A stretch of DNA of 64,000 nt from Mucilaginibacter sp. JRF (GTDB taxonomy: Bacteria; Bacteroidota; Bacteroidia; Sphingobacteriales; Sphingobacteriaceae), in the NCBI RefSeq assembly GCF_015223065.1, contig NZ_JADFBY010000001.1, positions 372,001 through 436,000 of the forward strand. Reading direction: 5' to 3'. Both the position numbers and the translations under genes were made by a program. The notes beneath the pieces were generated by a model. That model saw only the letters and a program-made list of their open reading frames with translations, ran no database searches and was not told the origin of the DNA. The stretch's first letter is position 1. The number at the start of each line of letters is the position of its first letter. Of this stretch, positions 18,057-27,462 are shown piece after piece.

Positions 18057-19994
18057 ATGAATAGCATCATTAAATATATAAAGCTTAGTTTGTTAAGCCT
18101 GCTAATGCCGATCACGTGTTTGGCCCAGGCCGAATCGCCAAAGGAGGATGATTATTTTAAGATAATGCGTGTGCCTGCTCCCGAAGGTAATATACTGGAA
18201 GTTGGAGGGCTTTGCCTGATGCCTAATGGCAATTTGGCTGTATCAACCCGCCGTGGCGATATTTTTATTGTGGAGAACCCATCAAGCCAGCGACCATTCT
18301 TCCGCAAGTTCGCTTCGGGTTTGCATGAGGTATTGGGCGTGGCCTACAAAAACGGATCACTATACTGTGTACAGCGCGGCGAACTCACTAAAATGACCGA
18401 TACCGATATGGATGGCGTGGCTGATGACTTTCAAACCGTTTACGCATGGCCATTATCCGGCAATTATCATGAGTATAGCTTCGGCCCAAAACTGGCTGCC
18501 GATGGATCGTTCTTTGTTACGCTTAACCTTGGTTTCCCGCCAACGTGGTGGATACCTAAAAGCATGGTACCCTGGCGTGGCTGGGCGCTGCACATTTTTG
18601 AGGATGGCAGGGTAGAGCCGTGGGCGGCAGGTATGCGTTCGCCATGCGGTATCAGCATGATAGATGATGAGCTGTTTTATACCGATAACCAAGGCGATTG
18701 GGTAGGATCGGGCAGTATAATGCAGGTTAAGAAAGGCTCATTCATGGGGCATCCGGCAAGTTTGGTTTGGGCTGGTTTGCCCGGATCGCCGGTAAATATT
18801 ACCTCAGAGCAATTCTTCGCCAAAAACAAATTACGTGAGGAGTTTGACAAAGCAGGTAAACCTGTTAAACCGCAAAATATCGTTAATGAAAAATTCAACA
18901 CCGAGTTTGAAATGAAGCCGAGCTTCCCGCAATTGCAATTGCCTGCGGTTTGGCTGCCTCATGGTATATTGGGTATATCGAACTCCGAAATTGTGAAGAT
19001 ACCCGAAGGCGTTTTCGGTCCGTTTGAGGGGCAGCTATTAGTGGGAGATCAGGGGCAGAGCATGGTAAGCCGTGTGTTTATGGAAAAAGTGAATGGTGAG
19101 TATCAGGGTATGGCATGGCCTTTTCGCAGTGGTTTTCAATCGGGTGTAGTAAGGCTGGCCTGGGGTAAGGATGGTTCCTTATTTGCCGGCGAAACCAACC
19201 GTGGCTGGGGTTCGGCAGGCGAGGCTACCGAGGGTTTGCAACGCCTGGTATGGAACAACAAGGTGCCTTTTGAAATGCGTGCTGTACGTGCCATGCCTGA
19301 TGGGTTTGAGATAGAATTTACCAAACCTGTTGATAAGAAAACGGCCGAGGATATCGCTTCATACTCTGTTGAAAGTTATATCTACAAATATCATAGCGTG
19401 TATGGTAGTCCGCCGGTTAACGAGCAAAAATGCCCTATACTGGGTGTAAAGGTATCTAATGATGGATTGAAAGCAAGGCTGATCGTGAGCAAGCTTCGCC
19501 GTTATTATATCCACACCATTACCATTGATGGTATACGCGATGCCGAGGATTCATACTCATTGGTACACCCAACAGGATATTACACCCTGAACAACATTCC
19601 CGAAGGGCAAAAATTAAGCATGGCAGCAGTAAGCACTAAAAATACGGCAGCAGCGAAAGTTGCAGCTACGGTTAAAAAGCCGGTAAAAGGCACCCCGGCA
19701 AAACCGGCTGTTGCAACACCTGCAACAAGCAAAGCGCCTACTTATGCCGAGGTAAAAACCTTGCTTACCAAAAATACCTGTTTAGCCTGCCATAATGCCA
19801 ACACCCGCCAGGTAGGCCCGGCGTATGTTGATGTAGCCAAACGTAAGTACAGTGTTGAAGAAATTATAGCGCTGATACATGAACCCAAGCCCGAGCATTG
19901 GCCTGATTATTCAACCCCGATGCCGCCAATGCCACAGGTACCTAAAGAGGAGGCCCGCAAGATCGCTTTATGGATAAAATCGCTTGAAAAATAA
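18057..19994 (+). CDS. Beta-propeller dehydrogenase-like protein with C-terminal cytochrome c
   Basis: The 645-aa exported protein has a signal peptide ending near CLAQA. A six-bladed propeller of the PVC/membrane-bound-dehydrogenase type fills about 30-400, followed by an Ig-like region (about 410-520) and an Ala/Pro/Thr-rich linker (about 525-560). The class I cytochrome c domain has CLACH at residues 575-579 (Cys575, Cys578, His579) and Met-rich PMPPMPQ as axial ligand near 622-628. The propeller could bind or oxidise sugars while the heme passes electrons on. Its place between two DUF1080 genes suggests it helps make or sense keto-sugars. No quinone-binding residues could be assigned by eye. 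Confidence 0.85.
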   Translation: MNSIIKYIKLSLLSLLMPITCLAQAESPKEDDYFKIMRVPAPEGNILEVGGLCLMPNGNLAVSTRRGDIFIVENPSSQRPFFRKFASGLHEVLGVAYKNGSLYCVQRGELTKMTDTDMDGVADDFQTVYAWPLSGNYHEYSFGPKLAADGSFFVTLNLGFPPTWWIPKSMVPWRGWALHIFEDGRVEPWAAGMRSPCGISMIDDELFYTDNQGDWVGSGSIMQVKKGSFMGHPASLVWAGLPGSPVNITSEQFFAKNKLREEFDKAGKPVKPQNIVNEKFNTEFEMKPSFPQLQLPAVWLPHGILGISNSEIVKIPEGVFGPFEGQLLVGDQGQSMVSRVFMEKVNGEYQGMAWPFRSGFQSGVVRLAWGKDGSLFAGETNRGWGSAGEATEGLQRLVWNNKVPFEMRAVRAMPDGFEIEFTKPVDKKTAEDIASYSVESYIYKYHSVYGSPPVNEQKCPILGVKVSNDGLKARLIVSKLRRYYIHTITIDGIRDAEDSYSLVHPTGYYTLNNIPEGQKLSMAAVSTKNTAAAKVAATVKKPVKGTPAKPAVATPATSKAPTYAEVKTLLTKNTCLACHNANTRQVGPAYVDVAKRKYSVEEIIALIHEPKPEHWPDYSTPMPPMPQVPKEEARKIALWIKSLEK

Positions 19995-20006
19995 TTGTAC
20001 AAAACG

Positions 20007-20771
20007 ATGAAGATATTTTATATGATAGGCGCTATAAGCCTATGCTCGTTAACCGTAAATGCCCAAAACGCGAAGCCTGAAGATACCGAGGTATGGTCGC
20101 CTGAACCAAAGGTGATCACACCGGCTAAGGTGTTAGGTGCAGCCCCGTCAGACGCTATTGTTTTGTTTGATGGCAAGAATCTGGACGAATGGATACTGCA
20201 AAAGGATAGCACCGCCACCCAAAAATGGAAGCTGGCCGGTGGCGCTATGACGGTTGATAAAACCAAAGGCGACCTGTGCACCAAACGCAAGTTTACCGAC
20301 TATCAGCTGCATATTGAGTACCGTATACCTACCGTAATACATGGCACCGGGCAGGGCAGGGGCAACAGCGGTATCTTTTTGGCAGCTTTACCCTGGGGTG
20401 CAGGTGGTTATGAGTTGCAGGTGTTAGATAATTACGAGAACAAAACCTACGTGAACGGACAGGTAGGCAGCATATACAAACAATCCATACCACTGGCTAA
20501 TGCCGCCCGCAAGCCCGGCGAATGGCAAACTTACGATGTTATATGGACAGCCCCTCGTTTTAATGATGATGGCAGCCTGAAATCGCCCGCGCGGGTTACG
20601 GCTATACACAATGGTGTGCTGGTGCAAAACAATTATGAATTAAAGGGCGATACGCCTTACATCGGTAAGCCTGCTTACAAGGCTCACGGCTCTGCACCAA
20701 TAAAGCTCCAATCGCACGGCGATCCAAGCGAACCTATCAGCTACCGTAATATTTGGGTGAGGGAGTTGTAG
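20007..20771 (+). CDS. DUF1080 (3-keto-disaccharide hydrolase-type) protein
   Basis: The 254-aa secreted protein has a signal peptide ending near TVNAQ. The ATG at 20007 was preferred to an upstream TTG (19995) because it starts a clean signal sequence. A single DUF1080 beta-sandwich (about 45-254) shows the usual IVLFDGKNLDEW start, GQGRGNSGIFL near 112 and GGYELQVLDNY near 130. Family members hydrolyse 3-keto-glycosides by elimination-type chemistry. It is the third gene of the operon and is closed by a strong terminator. It differs from the 611-aa paralogue in lacking the PA14-like part. Confidence 0.85.
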   Translation: MKIFYMIGAISLCSLTVNAQNAKPEDTEVWSPEPKVITPAKVLGAAPSDAIVLFDGKNLDEWILQKDSTATQKWKLAGGAMTVDKTKGDLCTKRKFTDYQLHIEYRIPTVIHGTGQGRGNSGIFLAALPWGAGGYELQVLDNYENKTYVNGQVGSIYKQSIPLANAARKPGEWQTYDVIWTAPRFNDDGSLKSPARVTAIHNGVLVQNNYELKGDTPYIGKPAYKAHGSAPIKLQSHGDPSEPISYRNIWVREL

Positions 20772-20790
20772 ATATACCTAAGAGCATTTT

Positions 20791-20833
20791 AAAGGCCGCA
20801 TTATCATTTATGATGATGCGGCCTTTATTTTTT
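20791..20833 (+). terminator. Terminator of the DUF1080 operon
   Basis: A 16-bp stem is formed by AAAGGCCGCATTATCA (20791-20806) and its near-perfect inverse (20811-20826). It has a 4-nt loop and is followed by ATTTTTTT. Confidence 0.92.
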
Positions 20834-20856
20834 TACAACTGTTTGTAATTCAAAAA

Positions 20857-20886
20857 TTTGCTTTTCAATTAACTTTTATATCTTTG
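20857..20886 (+). promoter_or_regulatory. Bacteroidota-type promoter for GH18
   Basis: A -33 TTTG (20857-20860) and a -7 TATCTTTG (20879-20886, full match to TAnnTTTG) are separated by 18 bases. Transcription would start near 20893 and run into the GH18 gene. Confidence 0.65.
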
Positions 20887-21113
20887 ATGTAAACCAATTA
20901 ATTAAATTTCGCTTTTTCTTAGTACTGCTAAACCTTTTCCCTGTTCCTGATGGTGCTGCGCACCTAAACTATTGATGTGCTTTTTTATGTTTTTTACCAG
21001 CCATATTATTGGTGAGGTATGGTTTTGTATTGTCAGCTAAATCAATTTGCCTATGGATAAATTTTGTGCTATCTGTATTAACTAACACCAATTATAAATC
21101 TACAAACCAAATT

Positions 21114-22334
21114 ATGAAAACAAACTTAGTACTAAAAAATGCTGCTTTCGCGGCAACAGGCATTCTCATGCTCTTATCTTCAGCCTGTAAAAAAGAAACC
21201 AATCCTGAAGTAAACAAAGTTGAAACTACAACCACTAAACGTACCGATGCATTGGGTGCCAGCGGACCCAAAAGTGTATGTTATGTAGAGGTGAACTATG
21301 CCGATATACGTAATGTTGGCAATTACAAATTAACCACCGGCGAGCAGTTGTTTGATATAGGCATCATCTTCGCGGCAAATATTAATTACAATACCAGCAC
21401 TCAAACTGCCGAATTGTATTTTAACCAGCAGGTTAGCAATGTGCTCACTAACCGCAATACCTACATACAGCCTTTGCAGGATAGAGGCATAAAGGTGCTG
21501 CTATCTATCCTCGGTAATCACCAGGGAGCGGGTATTTGCAACTTCCCTAATCAGGCTGCGGCACAGGCCTTTGCTCAGCAATTAGCTAACGCGGTTAATA
21601 CCTATAATTTAGATGGTATTGACTTTGACGACGAGTACGCCAACTACGGCGCTAACGGAACAGGGCAACCCAACGCCAGCTCGTTCGTTTATTTAGTAAC
21701 TGCCCTGCGCCAGCTGTTGCCTAACAAGATCATATCTTTTTACTACTACGGCCCCGCAGCTTCACGCTTATCATACAACGGAGTTACTGTAGGTTCAAAA
21801 ATAAACTACAGCTGGAATGCTATGTATGGTACTTATTCCGTGCCATCAGTTCCGGGGTTGAGCGCGGCTAATCTTGGTCCGGCGGCTATTGATATTCAGG
21901 CAACAAGTTCGGCAACGGCAGCCAGTTTGGCTACACAAACCGTCAACAATAATTACGGTATCTACCTTACTTATAATTTGCCAAATAACGATGTGCATAC
22001 CTATCTGTCGAGTTTCTCGAACAACTTATACGGCAAGGCAACAGTGTACGATACCAGTTTGGGTACCGGTGTACGCTTTTTTGCTGATGTAAACTACGCG
22101 GGCTATGGTACAGGCATCATCCCGAAAGGAAATTATACCCTGAGCCAGCTGCAAAAGTTTGGGTTTGAGAATGATTGGGCATCATCCATAAAAATACCAA
22201 GCGGCTGGACGGTGACCATGTACGCCAACGATAACTTCACCGGCCAATCGTGGACGCTTACTTCAAACAATACCAATTTTGTAGGTCTGTCGCCTAACGC
22301 GAACGATGCGGTGTCGTCAATAAAAATTCAATAA
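21114..22334 (+). CDS. GH18 endo-beta-N-acetylglucosaminidase-like lipoprotein with beta/gamma-crystallin-like domain
   Basis: The 406-aa lipoprotein has a lipobox ending SSAC. A GH18 barrel (about 45-310) carries the catalytic DGIDFDDE motif at residues 167-174, with Glu174 as proton donor. The overall shape resembles EndoF/EndoH-type enzymes that cut the chitobiose core of N-glycans. The last 85 residues (about 320-406) form a beta/gamma-crystallin-like domain with VRFFADVNYAGYGTGI and MYANDNFTGQSW. The ATG at 21114 was preferred over an upstream TTG because it begins a proper lipoprotein signal. GH76 follows after a terminator, which suggests high-mannose glycan or fungal mannoprotein use. 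Confidence 0.85.
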   Translation: MKTNLVLKNAAFAATGILMLLSSACKKETNPEVNKVETTTTKRTDALGASGPKSVCYVEVNYADIRNVGNYKLTTGEQLFDIGIIFAANINYNTSTQTAELYFNQQVSNVLTNRNTYIQPLQDRGIKVLLSILGNHQGAGICNFPNQAAAQAFAQQLANAVNTYNLDGIDFDDEYANYGANGTGQPNASSFVYLVTALRQLLPNKIISFYYYGPAASRLSYNGVTVGSKINYSWNAMYGTYSVPSVPGLSAANLGPAAIDIQATSSATAASLATQTVNNNYGIYLTYNLPNNDVHTYLSSFSNNLYGKATVYDTSLGTGVRFFADVNYAGYGTGIIPKGNYTLSQLQKFGFENDWASSIKIPSGWTVTMYANDNFTGQSWTLTSNNTNFVGLSPNANDAVSSIKIQ

Positions 22335-22340
22335 TCATTC

Positions 22341-22373
22341 AAGGCCTTCTCTCTTGATCGGGAGAAGGCCTTT
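22341..22373 (+). terminator. Terminator after GH18
   Basis: Arms AAGGCCTTCTC (22341-22351) and GAGAAGGCCTT (22362-22372) enclose a 10-nt loop and are followed by a short T-rich tail. The tail is weak, so read-through into GH76 is possible. Confidence 0.75.
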
Positions 22374-22417
22374 CTATTATAAACCAATTAATTCATCATA
22401 CCAATTAAAACTATCTA

Positions 22418-23593
22418 ATGAAAAAACAAACCATTTTATCCCGCTTAAAGCTAATGTGTGTACTGTCGGGATCAGTATTATTGATCGGCCTGGCGGTAAG
22501 CTGTAAAAAGAGCGAGCCATTGGCTGCCGCTGCTGATAGGTCAACCGATGTTAAGAAGCGCACCGCGGCATTACCCACTTTAAACGAAGCGTTGGTGGCT
22601 ATGCAGGTGTTCAATAATAATTTTTATAACCAGTATGGCACCTACGGGCCATCATACAAGGCTTATTTCTGGAAAGATCAGAACCACACCAATCGTATGG
22701 ATTTTTGGATGCAGGCTGAAGCTATCGAGATGTTTATCGATGCCTATGATGCCAACCCAAGTCAGGATTTTAAGGATAAGATACATTACCTGTACAACGG
22801 CATGCGAGATGGTTACGGCGTAACCTGGGAAAACAATGAATTTAACGACGATATTATTTGGGGCGCGCTGATGTGCGTCAGGGCGTATGCCATAACAAAC
22901 GATGGTGGTATGCTGGATATGGCTAAAAATAACTTCGACATTGTTTGGAACCGTGCCTGGGACACCCAATTAGGCGGCGGCCTGTGGTGGAAAACCGACA
23001 AGCAGTCGAAAAATGTATGCGTAAATGCCCCGGCAGTAATATGTGCCATGAAGATATATCAAGCCACCGGCAATGCCGACTATAAAACCAAAGCCAAAAT
23101 GATAATGGACTGGATGGTAAACAAATTCTACGTATCAACCGGCGAAGTGAAAGGCGCTGTAAATGCCGCCGACGTAATTACCGAAGGCACACGCACCTAC
23201 ACGCAGGGCACATTTATAGGCGCTTGCGATGTACTCCGTAACGAATACCCTGCGGTGAACTATACTACCATGGCCAATAACACCATGAATTACACCAAAA
23301 ACAATATGTGTAATGCTGCCGGTATATTACCCGACGAATATGATACCGGCGACACCCAGGGCTTTAAAGGAATATTTGCCCGCTGGGCCTGTATCTATGT
23401 AGCATCAGCAAACTTGCAGAGCACCTACGGCCAATGGCTGGATGATAACGCAACCGCGGCCTGGGGTGTACGCAACTCCAGCGGCGTAATGTGGGGTAAA
23501 TGGGGCATCCGCACACCCGATAACCAGGTACTCAGCTCATTTGAAACGCATAACGGGGTTTCAATGCTGAATAATGTTTATCGGTATCATTAA
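22418..23593 (+). CDS. GH76 alpha-1,6-mannanase-like lipoprotein
   Basis: The 391-aa protein has a long signal with lipobox AVSC (about Cys29) and an (alpha/alpha)6 barrel (about 55-385). The paired catalytic aspartates of GH76 are Asp144-Asp145 in NEFNDDIIWG. GGGLWWKTDKQSKN and GTRTYTQGTFIGA are further family features. GH76 enzymes hydrolyse the alpha-1,6-mannan backbone of fungal cell walls. Together with the GH18 gene upstream it would attack yeast or fungal mannoproteins at the cell surface. No SusC/D pair adjoins them, so uptake of products must rely on genes elsewhere. Confidence 0.88.
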   Translation: MKKQTILSRLKLMCVLSGSVLLIGLAVSCKKSEPLAAAADRSTDVKKRTAALPTLNEALVAMQVFNNNFYNQYGTYGPSYKAYFWKDQNHTNRMDFWMQAEAIEMFIDAYDANPSQDFKDKIHYLYNGMRDGYGVTWENNEFNDDIIWGALMCVRAYAITNDGGMLDMAKNNFDIVWNRAWDTQLGGGLWWKTDKQSKNVCVNAPAVICAMKIYQATGNADYKTKAKMIMDWMVNKFYVSTGEVKGAVNAADVITEGTRTYTQGTFIGACDVLRNEYPAVNYTTMANNTMNYTKNNMCNAAGILPDEYDTGDTQGFKGIFARWACIYVASANLQSTYGQWLDDNATAAWGVRNSSGVMWGKWGIRTPDNQVLSSFETHNGVSMLNNVYRYH

Positions 23594-23603
23594 ATCCTTT
23601 AGC

Positions 23604-23644
23604 AAAAGCGAACGCTCCGGGAAATATCGGAGCGTTCACTTTTT
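23604..23644 (+). terminator. Terminator after GH76
   Basis: A 16-bp stem is built from AAAAGCGAACGCTCCG (23604-23619) and CGGAGCGTTCACTTTT (23628-23643), with one mismatch and an 8-nt loop, and ends in a T-tract. Confidence 0.88.
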
Positions 23645-23815
23645 AAGGTCTTTTCAATCCTTTGTTTAAAGGTGATTATTTATTAAACAGTTAATATTAT
23701 GTTGACTAAATTGTAAATTATTCACATTATTATCGCATTTGTTTAAAAATTAATATCTTCACGCAGCGTTACATTACAGAGCCAAAAATCATTATCCCAA
23801 CTAACTGACACCTTA

Positions 23816-25252
23816 ATGTTTTTTAATTCATTTGATTTTGCAGTATTTCTACCCATTGTATTTATTCTGTATTGGTTTGTTACCAAGAAAAATTTAAAGG
23901 TTCAAAACATACTGTTGCTGGTTGCCAGTTATTTTTTTTACGGTTGGTGGAGTTATAAGTTCCTGTTCTTATTAATGTTCTCCACCTTTCTTGATTTTTA
24001 TACCGGTATAAAAATTCACGAAGCTACATCACGTAATCATAAAAAGTTTTGGTTTTGGTTGAGTATAATAGTCAACCTGGGCTTTTTGGCTTTTTTTAAG
24101 TATTACAACTTTTTTATCGACTCGTTTACAGCGGCAGTGTCGTTATTCGGTTTACAGATCAATGTATGGACGCTGAAGATATTACTGCCGGTAGGTATAT
24201 CATTCTACACCTTCCACGGCATGTCATACGTTATTGATATTTATAAAGATCGTATAAAGCCTGTGCGTAGTTTTGTTGATTACGCGGTGTTTGTAAGCTT
24301 TTTTCCGCTACTGGTTGCCGGCCCTATTGAACGGGCAACACATTTGCTGCCTCAAATACAAAAAAAGCGCACTTTTAACTATGTTTTAGCTACCGATGGT
24401 TTACGCCAGATATTTTGGGGCTTATTTAAAAAGATAGTTATAGCTGATAATTGCGCGCAGTATGCCAACCTAATATTTCACGATCCAACACAATACAATG
24501 CCGCTACGCTGGTTTGCGGCGCTGTTTTTTTTGCGTTCCAGATATATGGGGATTTTTCAGGCTATTCAGATATAGCCCTTGGTACAGCCAGGTTATTTGG
24601 TTTTGAATTGTTGCGAAACTTCGCTTACCCTTATTTTTCGAGAGATATCGCAGAGTTTTGGCGCCGCTGGCATATCTCGCTATCATCATGGTTTAAAGAC
24701 TACATTTATATACCATTAGGTGGTAGTAAGGTTAGCCTGTTAAAGCGAATACGTAATACCTTCATCATATTTATAGTGAGCGGTGTATGGCATGGCGCCA
24801 ACTGGACATTTGTGGTATGGGGTGGCCTTAACGCGCTTTATTTTTTACCCTTATTGCTTTCAGACCGAAACAGAAGCAACCTGGAAATTGCCGCCCAGGG
24901 AAAGCTTTTGCCAAGTTTAAAGGAAGTGTTCAATATAGCTGTAACTTTCGCGCTCACCACTTTTGCCTGGATATTTTTCAGGGCTGCCAGTTTAAAAGAT
25001 GCCGCTATCTACATCAAAGGCATACTAAGTACATCAATACTATCAAAACCGCAGGCATTCCCTAAGTTAACCTTTGCATTTGTTGTAGTAATGTTAATTG
25101 CCGAATGGATACAAAGGGAAAAAACACATGCGCTTAAGTTTGATGAGCAGCAACCTGCTGCCTTCCGTTGGATGGTTTATTATGCTGTAATTATAAGTAT
25201 AGTAGTGTTCGGGTATTATGGCGCTAATGAATTTATATACTTCCAGTTTTAA
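23816..25252 (+). CDS. MBOAT family O-acyltransferase (AlgI/DltB-like)
   Basis: The 478-aa inner-membrane protein has about ten or more hydrophobic helices. The MBOAT core includes GPIERATHLLPQI near 164, a WRRWHISLSSWFKDYIYIPLGG stretch near 285, and the catalytic His326 in VSGVWHGANW. AlgI-like MBOATs move acetyl groups from the cytoplasm across the membrane to a partner that decorates an exported polysaccharide. The stop codon is followed directly by the ATG of the SGNH-like gene, so the pair is translationally linked. A gene for polymer synthesis is not present beside it. Confidence 0.93.
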   Translation: MFFNSFDFAVFLPIVFILYWFVTKKNLKVQNILLLVASYFFYGWWSYKFLFLLMFSTFLDFYTGIKIHEATSRNHKKFWFWLSIIVNLGFLAFFKYYNFFIDSFTAAVSLFGLQINVWTLKILLPVGISFYTFHGMSYVIDIYKDRIKPVRSFVDYAVFVSFFPLLVAGPIERATHLLPQIQKKRTFNYVLATDGLRQIFWGLFKKIVIADNCAQYANLIFHDPTQYNAATLVCGAVFFAFQIYGDFSGYSDIALGTARLFGFELLRNFAYPYFSRDIAEFWRRWHISLSSWFKDYIYIPLGGSKVSLLKRIRNTFIIFIVSGVWHGANWTFVVWGGLNALYFLPLLLSDRNRSNLEIAAQGKLLPSLKEVFNIAVTFALTTFAWIFFRAASLKDAAIYIKGILSTSILSKPQAFPKLTFAFVVVMLIAEWIQREKTHALKFDEQQPAAFRWMVYYAVIISIVVFGYYGANEFIYFQF

Positions 25253-26332
25253 ATGAGAAAGTTTTTATCAAAATTAACTTTAACCCTGCCTGTATTACTG
25301 GTGGTTATGCTGGTTAATTACTTTGTTGATCCGGCTAATTTATTTAACAAGGGTAAATATGAAAGAGGCGTTGCCGGTATACTGTCGCAGGGCAAGTATG
25401 CCACCAATGTTACCAATTACGATGGCCGTTTACTGCAAAAATATACCATTGAGCTATTGAATCATAAACCCGATGTGCTGGTGCTATCATCCAGCCGGGG
25501 GCAGTTCATAGGGGCTGACATGTTTCCGGGAAAAAAGTTTTTTAATGCCTGGGTGCAATCTGCCGCCATTGAAGATTTTTTGGCCATATACGATGTTTGC
25601 GAGCAGCAGGCATTCAAACCCAAAGAAGTTATTTTAACGCTTGATCCGAGGATGCTAAACGAGAACAGTCCGCATAAAATGTGGCACCTGGTAAGTGAAC
25701 ATTACTATTCAATGCTCCGGAAATTGAATATTGCCTATCGCGACAGCATAAAGCCCGACGAGTTCAATGCCGGTACAGTATCGCAATTATTGTCGCTGTC
25801 GTACTTTCAAAGCGCGTTGAAAAATTTGTATATGAAACAAACAAGCTATTCACCATCAGATAGTTTGTACAATAAAGGTGATACCCGTGCGCCGGATGGA
25901 ATAATGTCATACGGAAAAAAGAGGAGAGAGGTATCGGTACTGGAGGTCCGCAAAAAAGCAACCGAGTATGTAGAAGACCCGGTTACACTGGAGAAGAATT
26001 TTGATAAGGTAACCTTCGATAAGATATCAGCTGAAAATCTGAATACCTTAACCCGCTTCGTTGACTATTTGAAAGCTAAAGGCGTAAAGGTTACCTTCTT
26101 CCTGTCGCCATTTAACCCGGTGGTGTACGATTATTTTAAGACAGAGCCATCATACCAAAAAGTGATTGAAACGGAAGGTGTATATCGTGAGCTTGCCGAT
26201 AAAACTGGTTCTGCTTGTATCGGTTCATTAGATCCGGCGGGGAACCAACTTGATGAAAGTTATTTTTACGATGGTATACATTGTAACGAAGCTTGTGTTA
26301 GATTGATATTTAACAAAGAGTATAAGCATTAA
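25253..26332 (+). CDS. SGNH/AlgX-DltD-like protein, partner of MBOAT
   Basis: The 359-aa protein has one N-terminal membrane anchor (about 8-24) and a periplasmic SGNH-like domain. The candidate nucleophile Ser lies in the LVLSSSRGQF segment (Ser79-81), and the C-terminal Asp/His pair is Asp340 and His343 in YDGIHCN. This arrangement resembles AlgJ/AlgX/DltD-type partners, which take the acyl group from MBOAT and place it on the polymer. The gene abuts MBOAT with no gap and is followed after 6 bases by an acyltransferase-3 gene. Overall similarity is loose, so exact activity is inferred mainly from context. Confidence 0.75.
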   Translation: MRKFLSKLTLTLPVLLVVMLVNYFVDPANLFNKGKYERGVAGILSQGKYATNVTNYDGRLLQKYTIELLNHKPDVLVLSSSRGQFIGADMFPGKKFFNAWVQSAAIEDFLAIYDVCEQQAFKPKEVILTLDPRMLNENSPHKMWHLVSEHYYSMLRKLNIAYRDSIKPDEFNAGTVSQLLSLSYFQSALKNLYMKQTSYSPSDSLYNKGDTRAPDGIMSYGKKRREVSVLEVRKKATEYVEDPVTLEKNFDKVTFDKISAENLNTLTRFVDYLKAKGVKVTFFLSPFNPVVYDYFKTEPSYQKVIETEGVYRELADKTGSACIGSLDPAGNQLDESYFYDGIHCNEACVRLIFNKEYKH

Positions 26333-26338
26333 TTGGTT

Positions 26339-27388
26339 ATGAATACAAGCGGTACTTCAAGAGTTCATAATTTAGATTACTTGCGTGGCATGTCGGCACT
26401 GGGTATCATGGTTTATCATCATGCCCTTTGGTTGTTAGGTGTGTTTGATGCCGATACATTTTTAGGCCGGTTGGGCTTGTATGGGGTAAGTGTGTTTTAT
26501 GTTTTAAGCGGGCTTACACTTTATATTGTTTATGCTGATCGGTTTCAGATCACGGCTCTTGATATAAAAAACTTTATACTCAAGCGTGTATTCAGAATAT
26601 ATCCTTTATTGTGCTTGGTAACCTTGAGCACAGTGTTTTTAGCTGATCGTAATATATCTGCCAAGTCGATAGTATTAAACGTTACAGGAGCTTTTGGTTT
26701 TGTTGCCTGGAATAAGGCCATTGCGGTAGGCGCATGGTCAATAGGTAACGAGTTGGTGTTTTATGTGTTCTTTTTAATATTTATGATATTGCTGCTTAAG
26801 CAACGCGCTTTATTTTGGTTGCTGGCAGCGGTTATTTATGGTTTAGCTATCTATTTCGCATTTTTCAAGATAGATGCAAGCAAAGCATTACCTACTCAAT
26901 TTGGCATATATCAAAACCCGTTAAATCAGGTGTTTTTGTTCCTGTCGGGTTTTTTGTTGGGGCATTTTTTCAAAAAGGTATCTGTTAATGCATGGGTTGC
27001 ATTCGGAATAATAGTCACCGGTATATTGATCTTTACTTTTTACCCTGTATATGGTGATAGAACAGGCATAATCACCGGAGTGAACAGGATAGTATTCTCG
27101 GTATTGTGCATACTCATTTGCCTTGGCTTTTATAAATTCAAAGTTGAATTGCCCAAATTTTTACATGTGCCGCTGCTGTTTTTTGGAGAGATAAGTTACT
27201 CCATTTACCTTCTACATCCTTTAATTTTCGACGGTCTAAAAAAAGCGTTACCACAATCAAGTGATGTGCTTTTTGTATCACTGTCATTCGTGATTGCATT
27301 CACGCTTAGTTATGCGGTTTATATGTTGATTGAACGGAGGTTTGTGCGTATAGGAGGGAAGCTTACCAAGCATAAGATAGCAAATTAG
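26339..27388 (+). CDS. Acyltransferase-3 family protein (OafA/YrhL-like)
   Basis: About 349 aa with ten or so hydrophobic helices. The family start NLDYLRGMSALGIMVYHH (His17-His18 region) is followed by a Tyr/Arg-rich loop FILKRVFRIYPLL and FFGEISYSIYLLHP near the end. Members acetylate or succinylate surface sugars such as O-antigen, peptidoglycan or exopolysaccharide. The ATG at 26339 was preferred over the TTG at 26333. It is the third gene of the MBOAT-SGNH operon, giving two different membrane acyltransferases in one transcript. Confidence 0.88.
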   Translation: MNTSGTSRVHNLDYLRGMSALGIMVYHHALWLLGVFDADTFLGRLGLYGVSVFYVLSGLTLYIVYADRFQITALDIKNFILKRVFRIYPLLCLVTLSTVFLADRNISAKSIVLNVTGAFGFVAWNKAIAVGAWSIGNELVFYVFFLIFMILLLKQRALFWLLAAVIYGLAIYFAFFKIDASKALPTQFGIYQNPLNQVFLFLSGFLLGHFFKKVSVNAWVAFGIIVTGILIFTFYPVYGDRTGIITGVNRIVFSVLCILICLGFYKFKVELPKFLHVPLLFFGEISYSIYLLHPLIFDGLKKALPQSSDVLFVSLSFVIAFTLSYAVYMLIERRFVRIGGKLTKHKIAN

Positions 27389-27462
27389 GTTTTGAGCTTT
27401 TCTGAGAAGATCGCATATTTCTCAGGATCATAACCTGTTAAGATATATTTGTTCAATAGGAA

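Larger units (their letters stand above)
20772..21113. other. Intergenic region with terminator, promoter and long leader
   Basis: The 342 bases hold the terminator of the DUF1080 operon (20791-20833), a good -33/-7 promoter (20857-20886) and a predicted leader of about 220 nt before the GH18 start. The leader contains a small GGTGC/GCACC hairpin near 20953 but no recognisable riboswitch or ORF. Confidence 0.5.

Noticed and set aside
19995..20006. TTG start for the second DUF1080 gene
   Set aside because: ATG 20007 begins a proper signal peptide; the four extra residues add nothing.
21009..21113. 35-codon N-terminal extension of GH18
   Set aside because: The lipoprotein signal starts at ATG 21114; the extension would bury it behind unrelated residues.
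20887..21113. Riboswitch in the long GH18 leader
   Set aside because: Only a small hairpin is present and no conserved aptamer core could be recognised.
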